DNA from: Nautilus pompilius
Taxonomy: Eukaryota; Mollusca; Cephalopoda; Nautilida; Nautilidae
Direction: 5' to 3'
NCBI GenBank assembly: GCA_018389105.1
Contig: JACATO010002131.1
Coordinates: 995,501 to 1,059,500, forward strand
Length of the DNA: 64,000 bases
Shown here: in pieces, positions 11,446-25,500 of the stretch
Layout of the letters: each line of letters starts with the position of its first letter
How positions within the stretch are numbered: the first letter of the stretch is position 1
Notes under the pieces: generated by a model
Database searches by the model: none
What the model was told of the DNA's origin: nothing
Seen by the model: the letters and a program-made list of their open reading frames with translations, nothing else
Position numbers and translations under genes: made by a program

Positions 11446-14400
11446 TCAGGTTAATGCAGAATATTCGCCTCAATTTAATTTTAAGAGGAGACTAGAAATA
11501 TAATTTGATTTATTAGAATGTTAGTGTCAACATCTGAGCCAATCAGAAACCAGTCCACTATTCTTTCTTTTTTTATGGGCTGAAATTTTGGCTTACTCCA
11601 GCATTCTTCTGTCCCCACTTAACACCTCATACAAAATTTTTTTCTCTTTTTTGTCCTATAGGTGACAGTGAGAAAAAGGCACGATTGATGTTTGACATGT
11701 ATGACGTTCGACGTAATGGTTTTCTTGCCAGATATGAATTTTCTCAGATGATAAGGTGAGGTACAGTGGATGATGCCAAGCAGATAAAGGCTGCATGAGT
11801 GCAAGTCTTTTTATTGTAGTCAAGTCAGAATTTACATTTAGATGATTGAAATAGGGTTCTTACTAGCTATTTTTGAGAGATTTCTGCTTTATTTGTATAG
11901 CAGGGTGTCAACTTGATTAGAATGGGTTTCATTTCACATTTTTATTATTGTATCCACTATTATTATTGACATTGGCCACCACAGCCTTATTTGGGATATT
12001 GTATTGACAAAAAATTTTTTGCGGGACAAAGTGCCAGAAATTCTGAAGTTATTGACATAATTTATTAAATCATTGGGTGGCAGGTGGCCAAATAGTTTGG
12101 CTACTGGACTGCCAAGGTTGAGGGCTCAAGTTTGAGTCTTCATTGAAGTTGGTTCAGTTTGACATCATACCTTCCTGGCTTAGTTTCTTTTCGCTATTTA
12201 CCAGCCAGCTGTGTGGGTTTTCTTTCGTTTCCCCCTCATATCTAAAAATCTAAAAATAAAGAGTTCTAGTAGGGATTTCCCTGCCAAAGTTAGAAGTGCC
12301 AGGCTCTTTTTTTTTGCATAAGACAGGCAACACTCTCTAGCAGTTGTCTCCCTTGTAAAGAGTGGGTTGTCTCTGTTGTTGTTGTTGCTGTTGTTGAGCG
12401 AGTTGGACTTCCGAACGAGGTTCTTTCAATGGCATTGCATCCCGTAAAGACAAGTGGCCTGTTCTCTGTCGAGTCCTCATCGTTACTGAGAGATGTTCGT
12501 CGAGCCGACAAGCGGCCCGGTCCACCCAACACCGGGGGCCCCAAGGACCCGGGAGGTTTCTCTCACGTCGGACACCAAGGAAATATCGTACAGCTGTTTC
12601 ACGCTATGGCGATCATCAGCGACAACTCTCCTCCGACCCCAGCCTGGGATCGAACCTGGTACAGGAGCAACGGTCCCCTTACGGAGATAACCCGCTACCA
12701 CCTGCCCCACCGGGCCGGCTCTCTCTGTTGTCGAGACTTGTGTGTGTGACTAGTTGATGTAACTGATGCACCACTGATCTCATTAATGTTTGATTGGTGC
12801 AAAATTGAAAGCATCAGACAAGAAAATGCTGATATTCTGCTACAGGAGTGCCATGGAATATCTTATTCTGCGAAACGATGCCTGATCCACTGATTGCAAT
12901 GAGTGGCATGATGACACTATTTTCAGTGTCCTCTCTCTCTGTCTAAGGACATTGATGGTTGCGCTGATGACAAGTTGTAGGTGGTCAATCACTTTTTAAA
13001 GTGAAGCTGTAACACCCTTATTGCCATAACAACTTCCTCAGTGACTCAAGGCCAATTATTCTTTTATGATACACAATGTGATGCTTGGCTGCATGATGCA
13101 GAGTAAGACAGAATTAGGTGTCAGCTTTATACACAGAGGATAATATCAACTAGTATTTTTTTGTTTTGGTAGGGAGGCCATGCTATTGAAATAGATTATG
13201 ATACACATCCTACCGAGATATAGAATGCACACTTCTTGGTTCATTAAATTTATCTTCAGATTCATATTCATTGTGCAAAATGGTTAGTTCATGGCATTGG
13301 TAATTCTTAAGTGTTTATGTTGAGGCTACAATCGACATTGTATATGTCAAACGTGTGATGCTCATTGTAACTCATCTATGTTTAAATAGGAATTACTGGC
13401 ACTGTGACAACCAGCCCCAGTGGTGTCCCCATACTGTTAGCATATAGTGTTTGGTAAATTACTTGTAAGTGTTAATGTACAGTATTTTCTTAATTACTAG
13501 TTTGAGCAAATTATCAAATTTTTTTTTGAAAATTCAACTGCTGTGAATGCATACAGTTGCCCAGCTTTGCTAATTTGATCCTACAGTAAGTAATACTAGG
13601 AAGCTCTTGGTCACAGTTCTTCGAGCTATTTTATGGTTTTTAATCTGCAAATAATTAAGAAAACTTTTCCACAGTAAAACACTACAAAAAAATCTCATTA
13701 TTGGTTACAGGTAGAAGCCAGTCATATATCTGCCACTCTTCAGAAGAATTTCCAAAGCTAATTCTCTTGCTGTCATATTTTTTTTTGACAAAGTTTTTGG
13801 CATGGTTTCTTTCTGGAAAAGTTTTTTATTCTTTATTTCTTCAAGTATTTTACTTCATCTGCCTTATTGATTTGATAGCTAAGCATGTGGAAGCATTTAG
13901 AAATGATGAGAACTTAATTTTCAGTTTTTGTTGCATTGCATTGTGGGAAGGTTTTCTGTATTATCAGCAAATAGAAACCAGATTCAGATTGCATACAGTC
14001 ACGTTAAATATATTTTGGCAGGTTTCTTACCATGCAACAAAACATTTACTTATTCAGGTTTTTCTGTTTTTAAATTTTCTGAAGGTCACTGCTGGAACTA
14101 GCTGATGCCTCCTTGGAGACTCAGCGTTTGGAAGAACTTGTTAACACCATGTTCAAACATCTCAAGAAGCAAAAAACGGACAGTGTCACCTTTGAAGATT
14201 TCAAGACTATCTTCATTTCCAATGAGTATGGTGATGTTCTGCAGAAGGCAACTCTGGGGCTGGAAGGTAAACTGAAACCTAATTAGCCCATTCTAACCTC
14301 CTCAATTTGAAATTTGAAAGAGCATTGTTATTAAAGAAACTTGCATTTGAAATAACTTACATAGTGTTAATTTAAATAGAATCTCTATAAATGTAAAACT

Positions 14401-17400
14401 GTCAATACTTCTGTAACCTGTATGGGCAATTTCAAAGTTCTTTGGGAAAGAAAATTACAAAACAGTTTTGTTTGTGTCATAGTTGTGTAAAATGCTGTGC
14501 TTTATGTGTTCTAATGTCACTGCTCTCTTTATTTCTTCAAAAGAGCTTATCACTATGAGAATTATTAACTTAAATGTGTTCAATAAGTGGTAAATCATTG
14601 ATATTTTTAATGATGAAGCCTAATCAAAAATAGAAATAATGTGTTAAAAACTAGAAGGTACTATTATCTAGTTCTGTTATTACCAAATGTAATAGGTAAC
14701 CCTCTTGGCATCTTATTTGAATAAATTTATTTGAGTGCATTCCACTTCTTTAAAGCATGCAATGATCTGTGCTGGTCATTGCTCTTTTCTTTTTAAATGT
14801 GTACTGACATTAACTTCCAAAACCAAACAAAGAAAACCGTGCTGAGAAAGTATGCCAACCAAGCCAATCCTGACAACTTACACTCTTTTTTTTTGTTGTT
14901 GTGTCATGCGAAAGTAGGATGTGTGTGTGTAAAGTTGCATATGTGTGTTTGGGAGCTGGGTCGGCTCCATGACCGGCCGCCACAGCTGTTTATAAGTGAG
15001 GCCTTATTTCGACCTGTATTTTGTGTTCATGTTCCTCCTCCTAGCAAGAGCAGCGGCTACCCAACTCCTTCGTATTACACGGCAGGAGGGGTAGGTTTAT
15101 CCAGGCTTCCACTCTTAGCCCTAGCAGTCCAATAGTCTACTGCTAGGCTTGCATTCACCCTGTACATACATCAGACACTAATTTCCAAGCAGTAGTGTCT
15201 ATACTTTGTGTACGGTAACAGCCCCATTAACTTAGCAGGCATTGAAATTCACAAGTTTGCAACACAGAATTTTGTCATCTGGAATCACTAATCCCTGATT
15301 CACATGCCTTGCAAGTAATTTATCAAATTATTATTGTGCTTCACATATCAAAAAAAAAGGGGGGGTACTTTCAGGTGAAATATGGATATTTGTTTGTTTG
15401 GTTACTTTTATTTTTTCATCTTTTTCAATTGAAGTCTTTTTAAAATATCTTTGAAAAGATGATATTTTTAAACTTCCAAGAGGGAGGTAATTTTCTGGAA
15501 ACTCTGATAAAGTTAGTAGATTATAACAAATTGCATATTTGGTTGTCTGTCCTTCACCTGGTTCCTTCTGGTTTTACAAAATATTAAAGTGTAGATGTTG
15601 TGGAAGCTTAAACAAATTACTAAGCTCTGATGATTAAGAAAGTTGTTCCCACAATGCAATGCTACTAGACCAACGGCGCTGTTCTGCTGTAAAGCTTATG
15701 ACAGACACACCGCCTTCTCAAGGCCAGGGAAAACTGAGCATTTTATCCCCCCCCCAATCAGCCATGTGCAAAATAAATTTATTTTGATAAATATAAATGA
15801 TTTGTAATGATTCTGGTTGTGTGTATATTTTTTTAAAAAATCAACTATGCAGTCACAGGCTTTAATCAGAAATGACTTCTGTCCTTGATTAATGTTTTTT
15901 GAAATGTGATTTTTGGCCACAAATCCAGAAAGTGATGTTTTTTTTAATGAGCAGAATACACGTAAAAGGCATCATGCTGTGTTCTGGTTTGCAGTAAAGT
16001 TTTCAAGACAAGAATTAGGTAGGATAGTGGCCTCCAAAGTCATTAAAACATCACTGCTTTTGCACTTTAATTTTTAGTGAAGAGATAGGCTCAGTTCAGG
16101 CAGGTGCTGTGTTTCATGGTAGAGACGCGGGTAGTCAGAAATGGAGTTTGTGCCGAAAACTTTACTGCCAAGACTTTTAATGTGCGCGGACAGCAGAATC
16201 TTCAGTCTTTTGTGTTTGCTTCATAGGATCTGGGGTGGAACAAAATGTTCCAGCACAAACATCCAAGAGCTTTTCTAGTAGACGGCAGACATGTTTCCAC
16301 CATGATTTAAGGTAAACGAGTCAATGGCTTTTCTAAAATATTCTCTCTCTCTCTCTCACACACACTCACACACACACTCACACACAGTGGGTGACCATCA
16401 CACTGATCTAGACTACTGATGTGAGCAGAGATGGAGAAGACCAGAGTTAGTTGTTACATGGATAACTTGTAGCATCACTTGTAATTCCTAATTAAACATT
16501 GATAGATATAATTGGAATCATATACCTTGACTTATAATCAAAGGGTAATAGCATATGACATTGATTATAGTTTCATCTATACATTTAATTATGAACTACT
16601 GGTGCTGTAACAACTAGTCATGGTCTCCTTTACTTTGCATGTGACTAATTACTTTATGCAAAGAAAAGAGCCAAAGAACTAGATATTAAAGTGGGATATT
16701 GTTTAACTATTCTGGCAGTTAGTGGTTATTTATTAGCAAAGATTTACTGTTACTTATTGGTTGGTGTCTGCGCTTTCTTTTGCCTACACTGTAGATGCAT
16801 AAACAAAAAGACTCAGTTCTTTGTTCCATGGTCAAATGTTTTCTTTTTATTTCTTTGTATGCTTTTCTTGTTAGATAATCTAAAGTGGCTTATGGTTTAC
16901 TCATTTTGTTTTCAGAAAGAAAGAAGGTAGTGCCCTAACTAGAAGTAAATCTAGAATTCGGGTGTCAACAATTGTAAAGAAGTATCCGAAAACTAAAACT
17001 CAGCAACAACTGTATACGTTCAGTCGGTATGTAGAGAACTATAGACTGCAGATTTTCTGGCTGTCACTCTACATTCTGATTACTGCTGGCATCTTCATCG
17101 AAAGAGCATACGGTAAGTAAATAAATGCATATAAAAGATCAATAAGTGAAATCTTATCACTACCGTTCTGTTACTGTGAATGTACAGTAAGGACTGACCA
17201 TAAGCTTTGGTCAGTTTACCTATTTAAAGATTCTTTCTAAATAAGAGTTAAAATGTACGTTTATATATTCATGAAAAGAATTCTACTAGTGTTCCAAGAC
17301 TTCTGACTTTTGTATGCTATTGTGCATGTATATATGTACACTATGCTAATTATAAATGCTTACCATATCAATAAATACCCACCAACTTCAGCCCACAAAA

Positions 17401-20400
17401 GCTATTAAAAAACACTAATTTTTCTGCATTTATATTTCCAAATAAACTCTAACCCACATTTTAGGAATATTTTAGCATACGAGTACCATCTATTGAAGAA
17501 TTTACTTTGTACACATGAGTCATCCTTGGCCATTGTATTTAAAGGTCCTAAATAAAAATCATTTGCCTCAGTTTGAAACAGTTATAGCCTGCTTCAAAGT
17601 CCTCACCATTAAAGTATTCACATCAACAATAAATAGATTGTTTTTTCATGATATTTTCTTTTTCTTTTTGTTGATACACCTAAATATCTACATTGTGTCT
17701 TCATAGCATTCATGGAATATCATTTTGCTTGGTAATACTTTGGGAAACACTCTTTGCTTGGGCGTGTGATTGTTGCCATCTCTGATCATGTGATTCTTCT
17801 GTTTTTAAGTGGTGGTAACTATAAGATCATCGTTTGCTGTCTTTTCACCATATTAAGTCTTTTTACTAGAAAACCAATCGATTCCTAATGTTTCACTAAT
17901 TTATTAGAAATTCCCATATCATGCACTACGTATTGTGTCTGTAGAATAGTTAGAATGCCAAAGGCAGCAAGCTGCATGACCAACTATGCAAAATCAACAG
18001 CAATTAGGTGGCAAGGTGATTTGGTGCAGACAGGAAAAAAAAAAAAAAGAAATTCAAGAGTGGATACAGCAAGCTGATGAGGCAAAACTGATTTTGGACC
18101 TGCCTAAGACAGAAAAGCAGTCATGTGGAAATGGTTTATAACTGTAAGATATTGAAATAAATCAGTGATGTTTTGACTGGTTTTTCAAAAGTTGTGATCA
18201 TCACATATAAACTGCAGGAAAACAGATGAAGCATTCAGAGGTTTCTTTGCAAATGGATAAAGCACCATGTTGCCATCTCTGAAAAAACAGAAAACAATTG
18301 TTGGACAAAATCTTCCTTGAGGAAAGGATGGAAACATTGTGCTACTGTATCAATGGAATGTGACAACTCTGAGTACTTCATTGCTGATATGAGAAACATG
18401 GGTATGACAACAGCTGTTTTTTTCATGTCCTAGGCAATGTGACTACACCACCCCAGGAAGCGAACCATCTTAATCAGAACAACTTGGTATGAATAAAGAT
18501 AGTGATGGTCATGGATGACTGATGGGCAATAAATATCCATTGTTTGCATTTTTGAAAGTGGAACATGAACTGTTTTGTCAATTTTTGCAGGAGATTAAAT
18601 CAGAATGAGTTTAAATGGTTGCCTACATGTGAGATTGTCATACCCATTAAAAATGTCTTATTTTGGATTCATTTAGAAAGCACAGGACTGAAGCGGTAAA
18701 AGAGACAACATGAATATCCAGGTTGGCTGTGACGTAGACTTTTCAATGATTTCAGGTAGTTGAATTAGCTTAGCTTAGTAAGTACAACTGGCTGGTATAT
18801 CCTGGAGTCAGGTATTCTAGCAAAACATTCAAGAGAAATGGAATGTCTGAATGGTAAATGAAGAGTACATGAGAAATCCAAAGCCATGCTACCTTTTTCA
18901 ATGTGTCAGGGATGCTTGGATTTTTTTGTCTCCTAATGCGATGAAAAGTTTCAAAACAAGCCTATCAAATGTTCTGAATAGCACAGGGGATGACGTGGAA
19001 TTAGATTCAATTTAGGCAATACTAGACATGATATCAAAGATTAAATGCTAGAACAACAATGATATCAAAAGGTGACTCTGAAGTTCCATTCATATTTTAT
19101 CTTTCTTTCTTTTATTTATTTACTTATTCTCTCCTCTTCCCAGAGGCATAGGCATAGAACAGAACATTTCCAGATCAGTTTGCTTCTCAGATTGAGTGTT
19201 GCTATATGATTGCTTTTCTTTCTGTGTCACTGACAAAGCAATTTAGTAAAACTGATCAAGTATGGTTTTAATTTTTTTTTAAAAAATTTATGTATTCTCT
19301 CATTGCATGTAGATCTGTACTGTCTGTGGTGCATATTCAGTGTTACGTAGTTTGTGTTGTCATATGGAGATATTATCTTGCAGTTCGTTCATAGTGATCC
19401 ATCTGCTGTTGCTGGTTGTAGGAAGATTTGAGTTTCAGTTTTCAGAAAATTGACCTTTTTTTGGTCTCAATATTTGCCCACCATCAACTGTCAAATTTTG
19501 ATGGGTTTCAATAATTTCCCTGGCAGCAGCTAGAATCAATATTTTATTTATATATAAATATCTTTTAAATATTGTAAAAAAGAAAATTACAAAAACTATT
19601 TTAATATTATTATATTGTTGTTGTTATTGCTAAATTATCATTATTATTCAGTGTACTCGATTGAAAGAGAACATGGTGGACTACGCCAAATTGCTGGATA
19701 TGGTGTCACAATAACACGTGGAGCAGCAAGTGTGATGATGTTCACTTACAGCAGCCTCTTGGTAACCATGAGTAGAAACACTATCACATTCTTCAGAGAG
19801 ACCTTCCTTCACATATACATACCTTTTGACTCAAGCCACGCTATGCATAAGTTTGTTGCCATATTGGCTCTTATTTTCACAAGTGAGTATAAAAAAAAAT
19901 CATGCAACACGGAAAGGGAGGTAATCAATTAACTTGTGCTATATAGTATTTTTAGAACTTATAACATCGGTAAGCTGGCCAGTTTAGTTTATGATGCTAG
20001 ATACCATTTGACTTCATTTCCTGGCTCTAGAAGATTAACCCATTTACATATTCTTGCGAAAAGCTTTGGAAGCAAATGGAGAGAAGCGTGAAGCTGTTCG
20101 GTAACAACTGTAGCTTCAGGTACTCATTCATGGCTGTTCAGAACATGTATATTACTTGCATTCTCTAATTGGTAATTCAAAAACAGCTAATGTTGGCAGA
20201 CTTGAGTGCTTTCTTTCTGCCTGAGTCTAGGTGGTCATGGTTTGCCTTCACCACTATTAGAACTTTAGTTGATTTAATAACATTTTTGCACTGAGTGCTA
20301 CAGCTTCTGCCCTCAACCATTCAGTTAGGATAATGTTGCACCATCACAACATTTAATATTTACCATGATTCTGTCCAATAAATTTGCTTAAAGCTGAGTG

Positions 20401-22533
20401 AATCTCTGAGCAGCTTCAATTATTTATTGCACTGCATCACATGGCTAATGAATTTCAGTGATATGGTGAAGAATTTTTATAATGTTTCTTTTTCATTTGC
20501 TTCCAGTAAGGCTGAAAAAAATCCGTTTAATCTTTCATGTCTATACCAGCTGCCATCTTGACTTTCTCACTGCCCTTGGTTGTTTCTTTCCCATCTAGAA
20601 CCCATGTCAGTCATGGCAAAGATTTAGAAAATTATCTTGTAGGCAGAAATTTAAAAAAATCAAATGACAGTTAACTAAGTGGCACTGAAACAAATCAAAA
20701 CTGGCAATTCTTTCTACTTAACAAAGTTTACCTTTTTATTCAAAGATTCCAGTTTTTGTTTTCATTCATTGCCCTCTTCTTTGTTCTTTCTCTTTTTAAA
20801 TTAAATTTCTGCTCAAGTTTAAAGTTTTCTCTCCCCCTCTCAATATAATCATTGGAAATCTTTAACATATTTTTTTTTTTAAAGCTACAGGCCAAGATTG
20901 TGAATATTTAACTTTTTTTTCTTCTAATCCTTTGATACAGTTGTTGATTTTAAAAGAATCAAAGGAAAAAAAGATTAGGAAAGTTATTAGTCGATCCACC
21001 AGATATTGCATCTCTTACATCATATATCTGTTTAAAAATTGTATATATTTGTTTATTATTTTGATTTTCTTTTCCTTTTAGTCCTTCATTGCATTGGACA
21101 TGCCATCAATTTCTATCATATATCAACCCAGACAGCATCTGATGTTATCTGTCTTTTTCGAGAGTTTTTTCGTTCGTAAGCATCTGTATCATTTACTCGA
21201 ATGCTAGTGACATCTAAAAGAAATTTGTCTGCATCAACAAATAATTTAATTAAATGACTTTTTTTAAAAAAAAATTTTCTTTTTTTAACTGAAAATAACT
21301 GTAAGTTACCATTTCTAGGATTTTCTGAATATTTCATATACACGGGTCCAAAAGTCTGAGTTAATGTTCTTTTTCGTAAATAATCCGATAATTAAGGCAG
21401 GAATTTAATTAAGACCAGACTCAGCATTTAGTTACTTTTCAAAACTATCCATAAACATAATGAATTGAATAAAACTGATAATTCATGTCAATAAGATTTA
21501 TAAATCTGAATCTAGTCAAATCTTTAGGTCCTCGAGTTATTTTCAGAAATCTAAACAGATTCAAATGTTTTTAAATGCTAATCAAATATTAAGATTAAAG
21601 CAAAAATTGCAATTCAAATTTCAACTTTGTTTCAGATAAAGGAATAAATAATCTACAGCTTTATATAATAATATTTGCAAAATATGGCAGAGAAACCAAG
21701 TATATGTATGTGGTCATATTGTGGCTTTGATAAAAGATGGACATAACAATAATCCATAACCTCTCAATTGTAAATTTCCTTCTAGCTCTGGTCCAGAGAA
21801 CTTGAGAGTAAATCAACAGATTTAAATGAAAATCAAGATCAGGAAGAAAACTTTTGATTACATTAAAGGAAGAAAAATGTTATACTTAGTTGCTCATCTG
21901 TTGCATAGGCACACGTTTCTCAGATTCAGATGAGAACAAAAAGTCAGCAAATCTACAGTGGAAAAAAAAGTTTTGCTTTTGTTGAACTTAATGAAAGAGT
22001 TGCAGAGGCTAAACTGCTTTCAAGGATAGGCAACAAATGTAACTGACTGGCACAGACTGATAAATATTCAAATTACACTGTAGAAAATTTGAAAAAATAG
22101 TGTTAATCATTGATAAATCAAAATTTTAAATATTTAGTACTCAGAAGGGAGGAGTACATGAAATGCAAATATAGTGAAATTGATTAAAATCTTCAGTAGA
22201 ATATGATGGAGGTTTTATCAAAGTTTGAAGCTGCTTCACTGGCAGATCTTAAAATACAAAATCCAAAGCACAGTATTACTACTTCCAGTGTGCTTTGGTG
22301 GTGTGCAGTTTCCGAGTGTCAGAACAACTTAAAGCAAGGTGTGTTACAGATGGATCGGTCAAAAATTGATGCTGTCTTGAAGGCAACAATTTACTATGTT
22401 TATGCATGGTCTTATATCTTGAAATAAATGAATTCACTAATTTTTGTTGCTGTGTTGTTGTAAAATTAGATTCCTACCTTGTTTGTTAATCTTGTTTACT
22501 AAAATGTTAATGGAGACACTTTTAGATCCTGCT

Positions 22534-22571
<38 letters not shown>

Positions 22572-25500
22572 TGCTAATATTCTTTGTGTGCACGCTAACA
22601 ACTTACCTAAAACAATTCCCTTTTTTTTTAAATGTATATTTGGAAAATTTAATTTTTTTTTGTCTGTTTTATATTTCAGAACTCATGTGCTTCCAACATT
22701 TCATTATTGGTGTTTTGGGACCATTACAGGTAAAGTATTAATAAGTTAAGGTGGAAAAAAAAGAATTTGTATAAAGTTAAAAAGAAAAGAAAAATGGAAT
22801 CTATTATTAAATAACCAAAATTCGAGTAGTAGTCTGGCTCTGAAAGGTAAGAAGGAATTCAAACTGCTGAAATAGACTGGCATCCATTTTGTTTGACAAT
22901 TTGTGGTTTTTTTTGTTTCTAATTTTTAATTCATTCTTCTTCCTGTTATCACTTCGATTGAAATACGTTTTTGCTTGTTTGCTTGTCTACACCATGCAGT
23001 ATGTACATATTTAATTTTTGTTTTTCTCAGGTCTCACTGGTGTACTCGCCACGCTTGTAGTCATCATCATGTACGTGTTTGCAATCCAGTATTCTAGACG
23101 CAATGTGTTCCAAGCGTTTTGGTTCACCCACAACTTGTACGTGGTGCTCTACATTCTAATGCTGCTCCACGGATGTGGGCGACTTGTCCAGGACCCTATC
23201 TTCTTCTACTTCTTTGTGGGGCCCATGGTGCTCTTCCTTGTCGACAAACTCATCACCTTCAGCAGAAACAAAATCGAAATTACTGTCTTCAAGGCCGATC
23301 TTCTCCCTTCAGGTGAGAAGTGCCAGTATGTGAGATCTTGGGTACTTACACCCACCAAAGTGCCATTGTGTGGTTTTGGATCTCAGCTAATTTGAGCATC
23401 TGAATTTCACCGCAGAGATAGTTTTTCTTTTTTTTTCCAAAAGCTGCCAACACTGCAGCATATATAAGGGACATTTGAATGAACCTTGGCCAGATACCAT
23501 TACAGTGATGCTGTTTTAACTGGTTCTATTTGACTATTCCTTGTATCTGACTGTATTTGAAATATGCAGTTTACTTCTAGTTGTGGTTTGCAAACGTTGC
23601 ACGGTGTATGTTTTATTTGTCTTTAAATTTTGGAATTATGAACAAATGAAATTGTTGGTCTAGGAAGCTGGCTGGCCAAGTTGATGTTGTCTATAATCTG
23701 TTACAGCCCCAAATCCTCTACTTCTATTCAGAATTTAAGGAACAACAACCAGGACTGCACTCTCTAGTTTATGAAATAACAGATTACATTAAGTCTCAGA
23801 TTTTTCAATGGTCTCCAAATCTAATGATGATCTTCCAATCTGCCCATTGGGAAAGGCTTTCCACTGAACAAATTTAACCTTGCATGTTGTCTTAAACCCT
23901 TCACTTTGAACACGGGTTTTTATGGCCCAACTTTGTTCAAAGGCTGATAATGTGAGAAAATTAGTTGGACAAGGTCAGCGAACAAAGAAACATGTACTGT
24001 ACCACGGCTTCTGCCGTACTCAAATAAATGTGGAAAAGAGAAGTATTATGAGACACCAGGTGGGTGAAACATTAACCTTGGTGTTAACAAATATTAGAGA
24101 GAAATAACCTATGGTTTCCTATTGAAAAAAACAAAGGTTTCTAGTAGGGACTTTATGTGGTAGGCATACAGTTAACATCTGCATTCTGTTCTCCTTCACT
24201 CAGCTAAGGAACTGGAACTAGAGGATTTCCTCGGGTGGATGGATGAATTGTGTGCCAACTTTGGCATGTAGGTTCAGAGAAGAGAACAATAACCAGCATA
24301 TCGTCGTATACTTTAAAGAAGTGGAATACTCCGGAATTGTGGTATACCTCCATGATAGTCTAAGATATTTAAAATAATTAAAAGTTTTGAATTTTCAGTG
24401 CATGAATAGGAATAAATTCTTTCAGGTCATAAAATTGAATATAATAGAGAATATAATTATAAACATGCTAAAATTTTCAACATCATTATTTTTATCTGAG
24501 CAGTTACCATAGTATGGTAAACTATATTATGTAAAGATATGGTCCATGCTTTTGTAGCATATTCTCCTGAAATGAATCATTAGAGCACATTGTTCATCTA
24601 TTCATTCATCTGTTGTTCCTTTTAATTTGCTTACCTTTAAGGAATACTGGCATCTGAACAGAGTTAATTTACTCTGTCACTAAAATTTGTTTTGCAGTAA
24701 CTTGCCTGCATCATTAATATCAAGAACATTTCAATCTTATAATACTTTTTGAACATGCATCAGCAGCTCCATAGCTCTCTTAAGAAGAAGATACAAACAG
24801 CTTTGTAATTCATAGGTGGAAAGTGTTGTATGGCATTTGTATAAGGTAGACATGTTGTTTTTAGTACTTTCACTGCAGAAGAGCTATGAACCCAAGCTGG
24901 AAGTTTCTCGAGCATCTGTATGAAAATATTTTATGAATTATTATTTCCTGTATGCAGTTCATAATTTGTGATTAGTACTTTTACGAAACTACAGCCAAGG
25001 CCTAATGTTTTGCACCACTCTAAAATTTTTTAAAATTTTTCTTGATAAAGTCAAATTAAACCTGCTAAATTTGCATAATGTTATCTCAATGTATTGAATG
25101 AAGTGTAGGTTTCCACATAATTAATGGAAAATGACAAAAACTGGGAAAAAAATAGGATGAGTTAAAATCTAATATGCAAATACATGATTTTCGAAAAGAC
25201 CTTATAAATAAAAGGATATGTGTGACAAGACGATTAAAAGTATTCAGAAGCAGTCATGGATAGTGTCAAGCCGTATGAGCATTGATTTGAAGATAGATCT
25301 TTATTATTGCAGATCTAGAGTAGTGCAAAACCTTTCGCCATGACTGTATACTGAAACTGTGCTTACTCCAACATACTTTTAAGCAGCTAACCAAGGTGCA
25401 TGCTCTTCATCTAACCCCTATTAAATAATGAAGAACACTTACTTTCAGGTGTGACCTGCTTGGTTTTCAAGCGCCCTTTGAACTTTGAGTACCAGTCAGG

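Larger units (their letters stand above)
7205..11661. other. Long DUOX intron
   Basis: 4.5-kb AT-rich intron. It contains the hAT fragment at 7845-8189, a C-run at 10324, a (CT)n patch at about 10950 and an (AAT)n microsatellite at about 11412. The 10.9-11.3 kb part is less AT-rich and looks repeat-derived, but I cannot assign it. Confidence 0.5.
11756..14084. other. DUOX intron rich in SINEs and inverted-repeat elements
   Basis: Holds the SINE pair at 12070-12722, half of an ACTAGTTGTTAC-family element at 13381-13430 and a TTAA-family element at about 13640-14007. The 12.7-13.3 kb part is unassigned. Confidence 0.6.
14267..16226. other. DUOX intron
   Basis: AT-rich apart from a GC-richer patch at 14.88-15.19 kb (listed separately). 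A TTAA-family fragment lies at about 15610-15680. A C-run lies at 15748. The 16.08-16.2 kb part is also GC-richer but unassigned. Confidence 0.5.

Noticed and set aside
12640-12722. Functional tRNA gene on the minus strand
   Set aside because: The B box is perfect, but the unit continues into a GC-rich body and A-run end, as in a SINE; cloverleaf pairing not evident.
22203-22427. Small gene in a DUOX intron
   Set aside because: 74 codons without family resemblance, no splice or promoter context; chance frame.
24204-24270. Extra DUOX exon reading [20 protein letters not shown]
   Set aside because: DUOX exons at 23312 and 25449 join exactly in phase and sequence without it, and it ends in a stop; no DUOX similarity.
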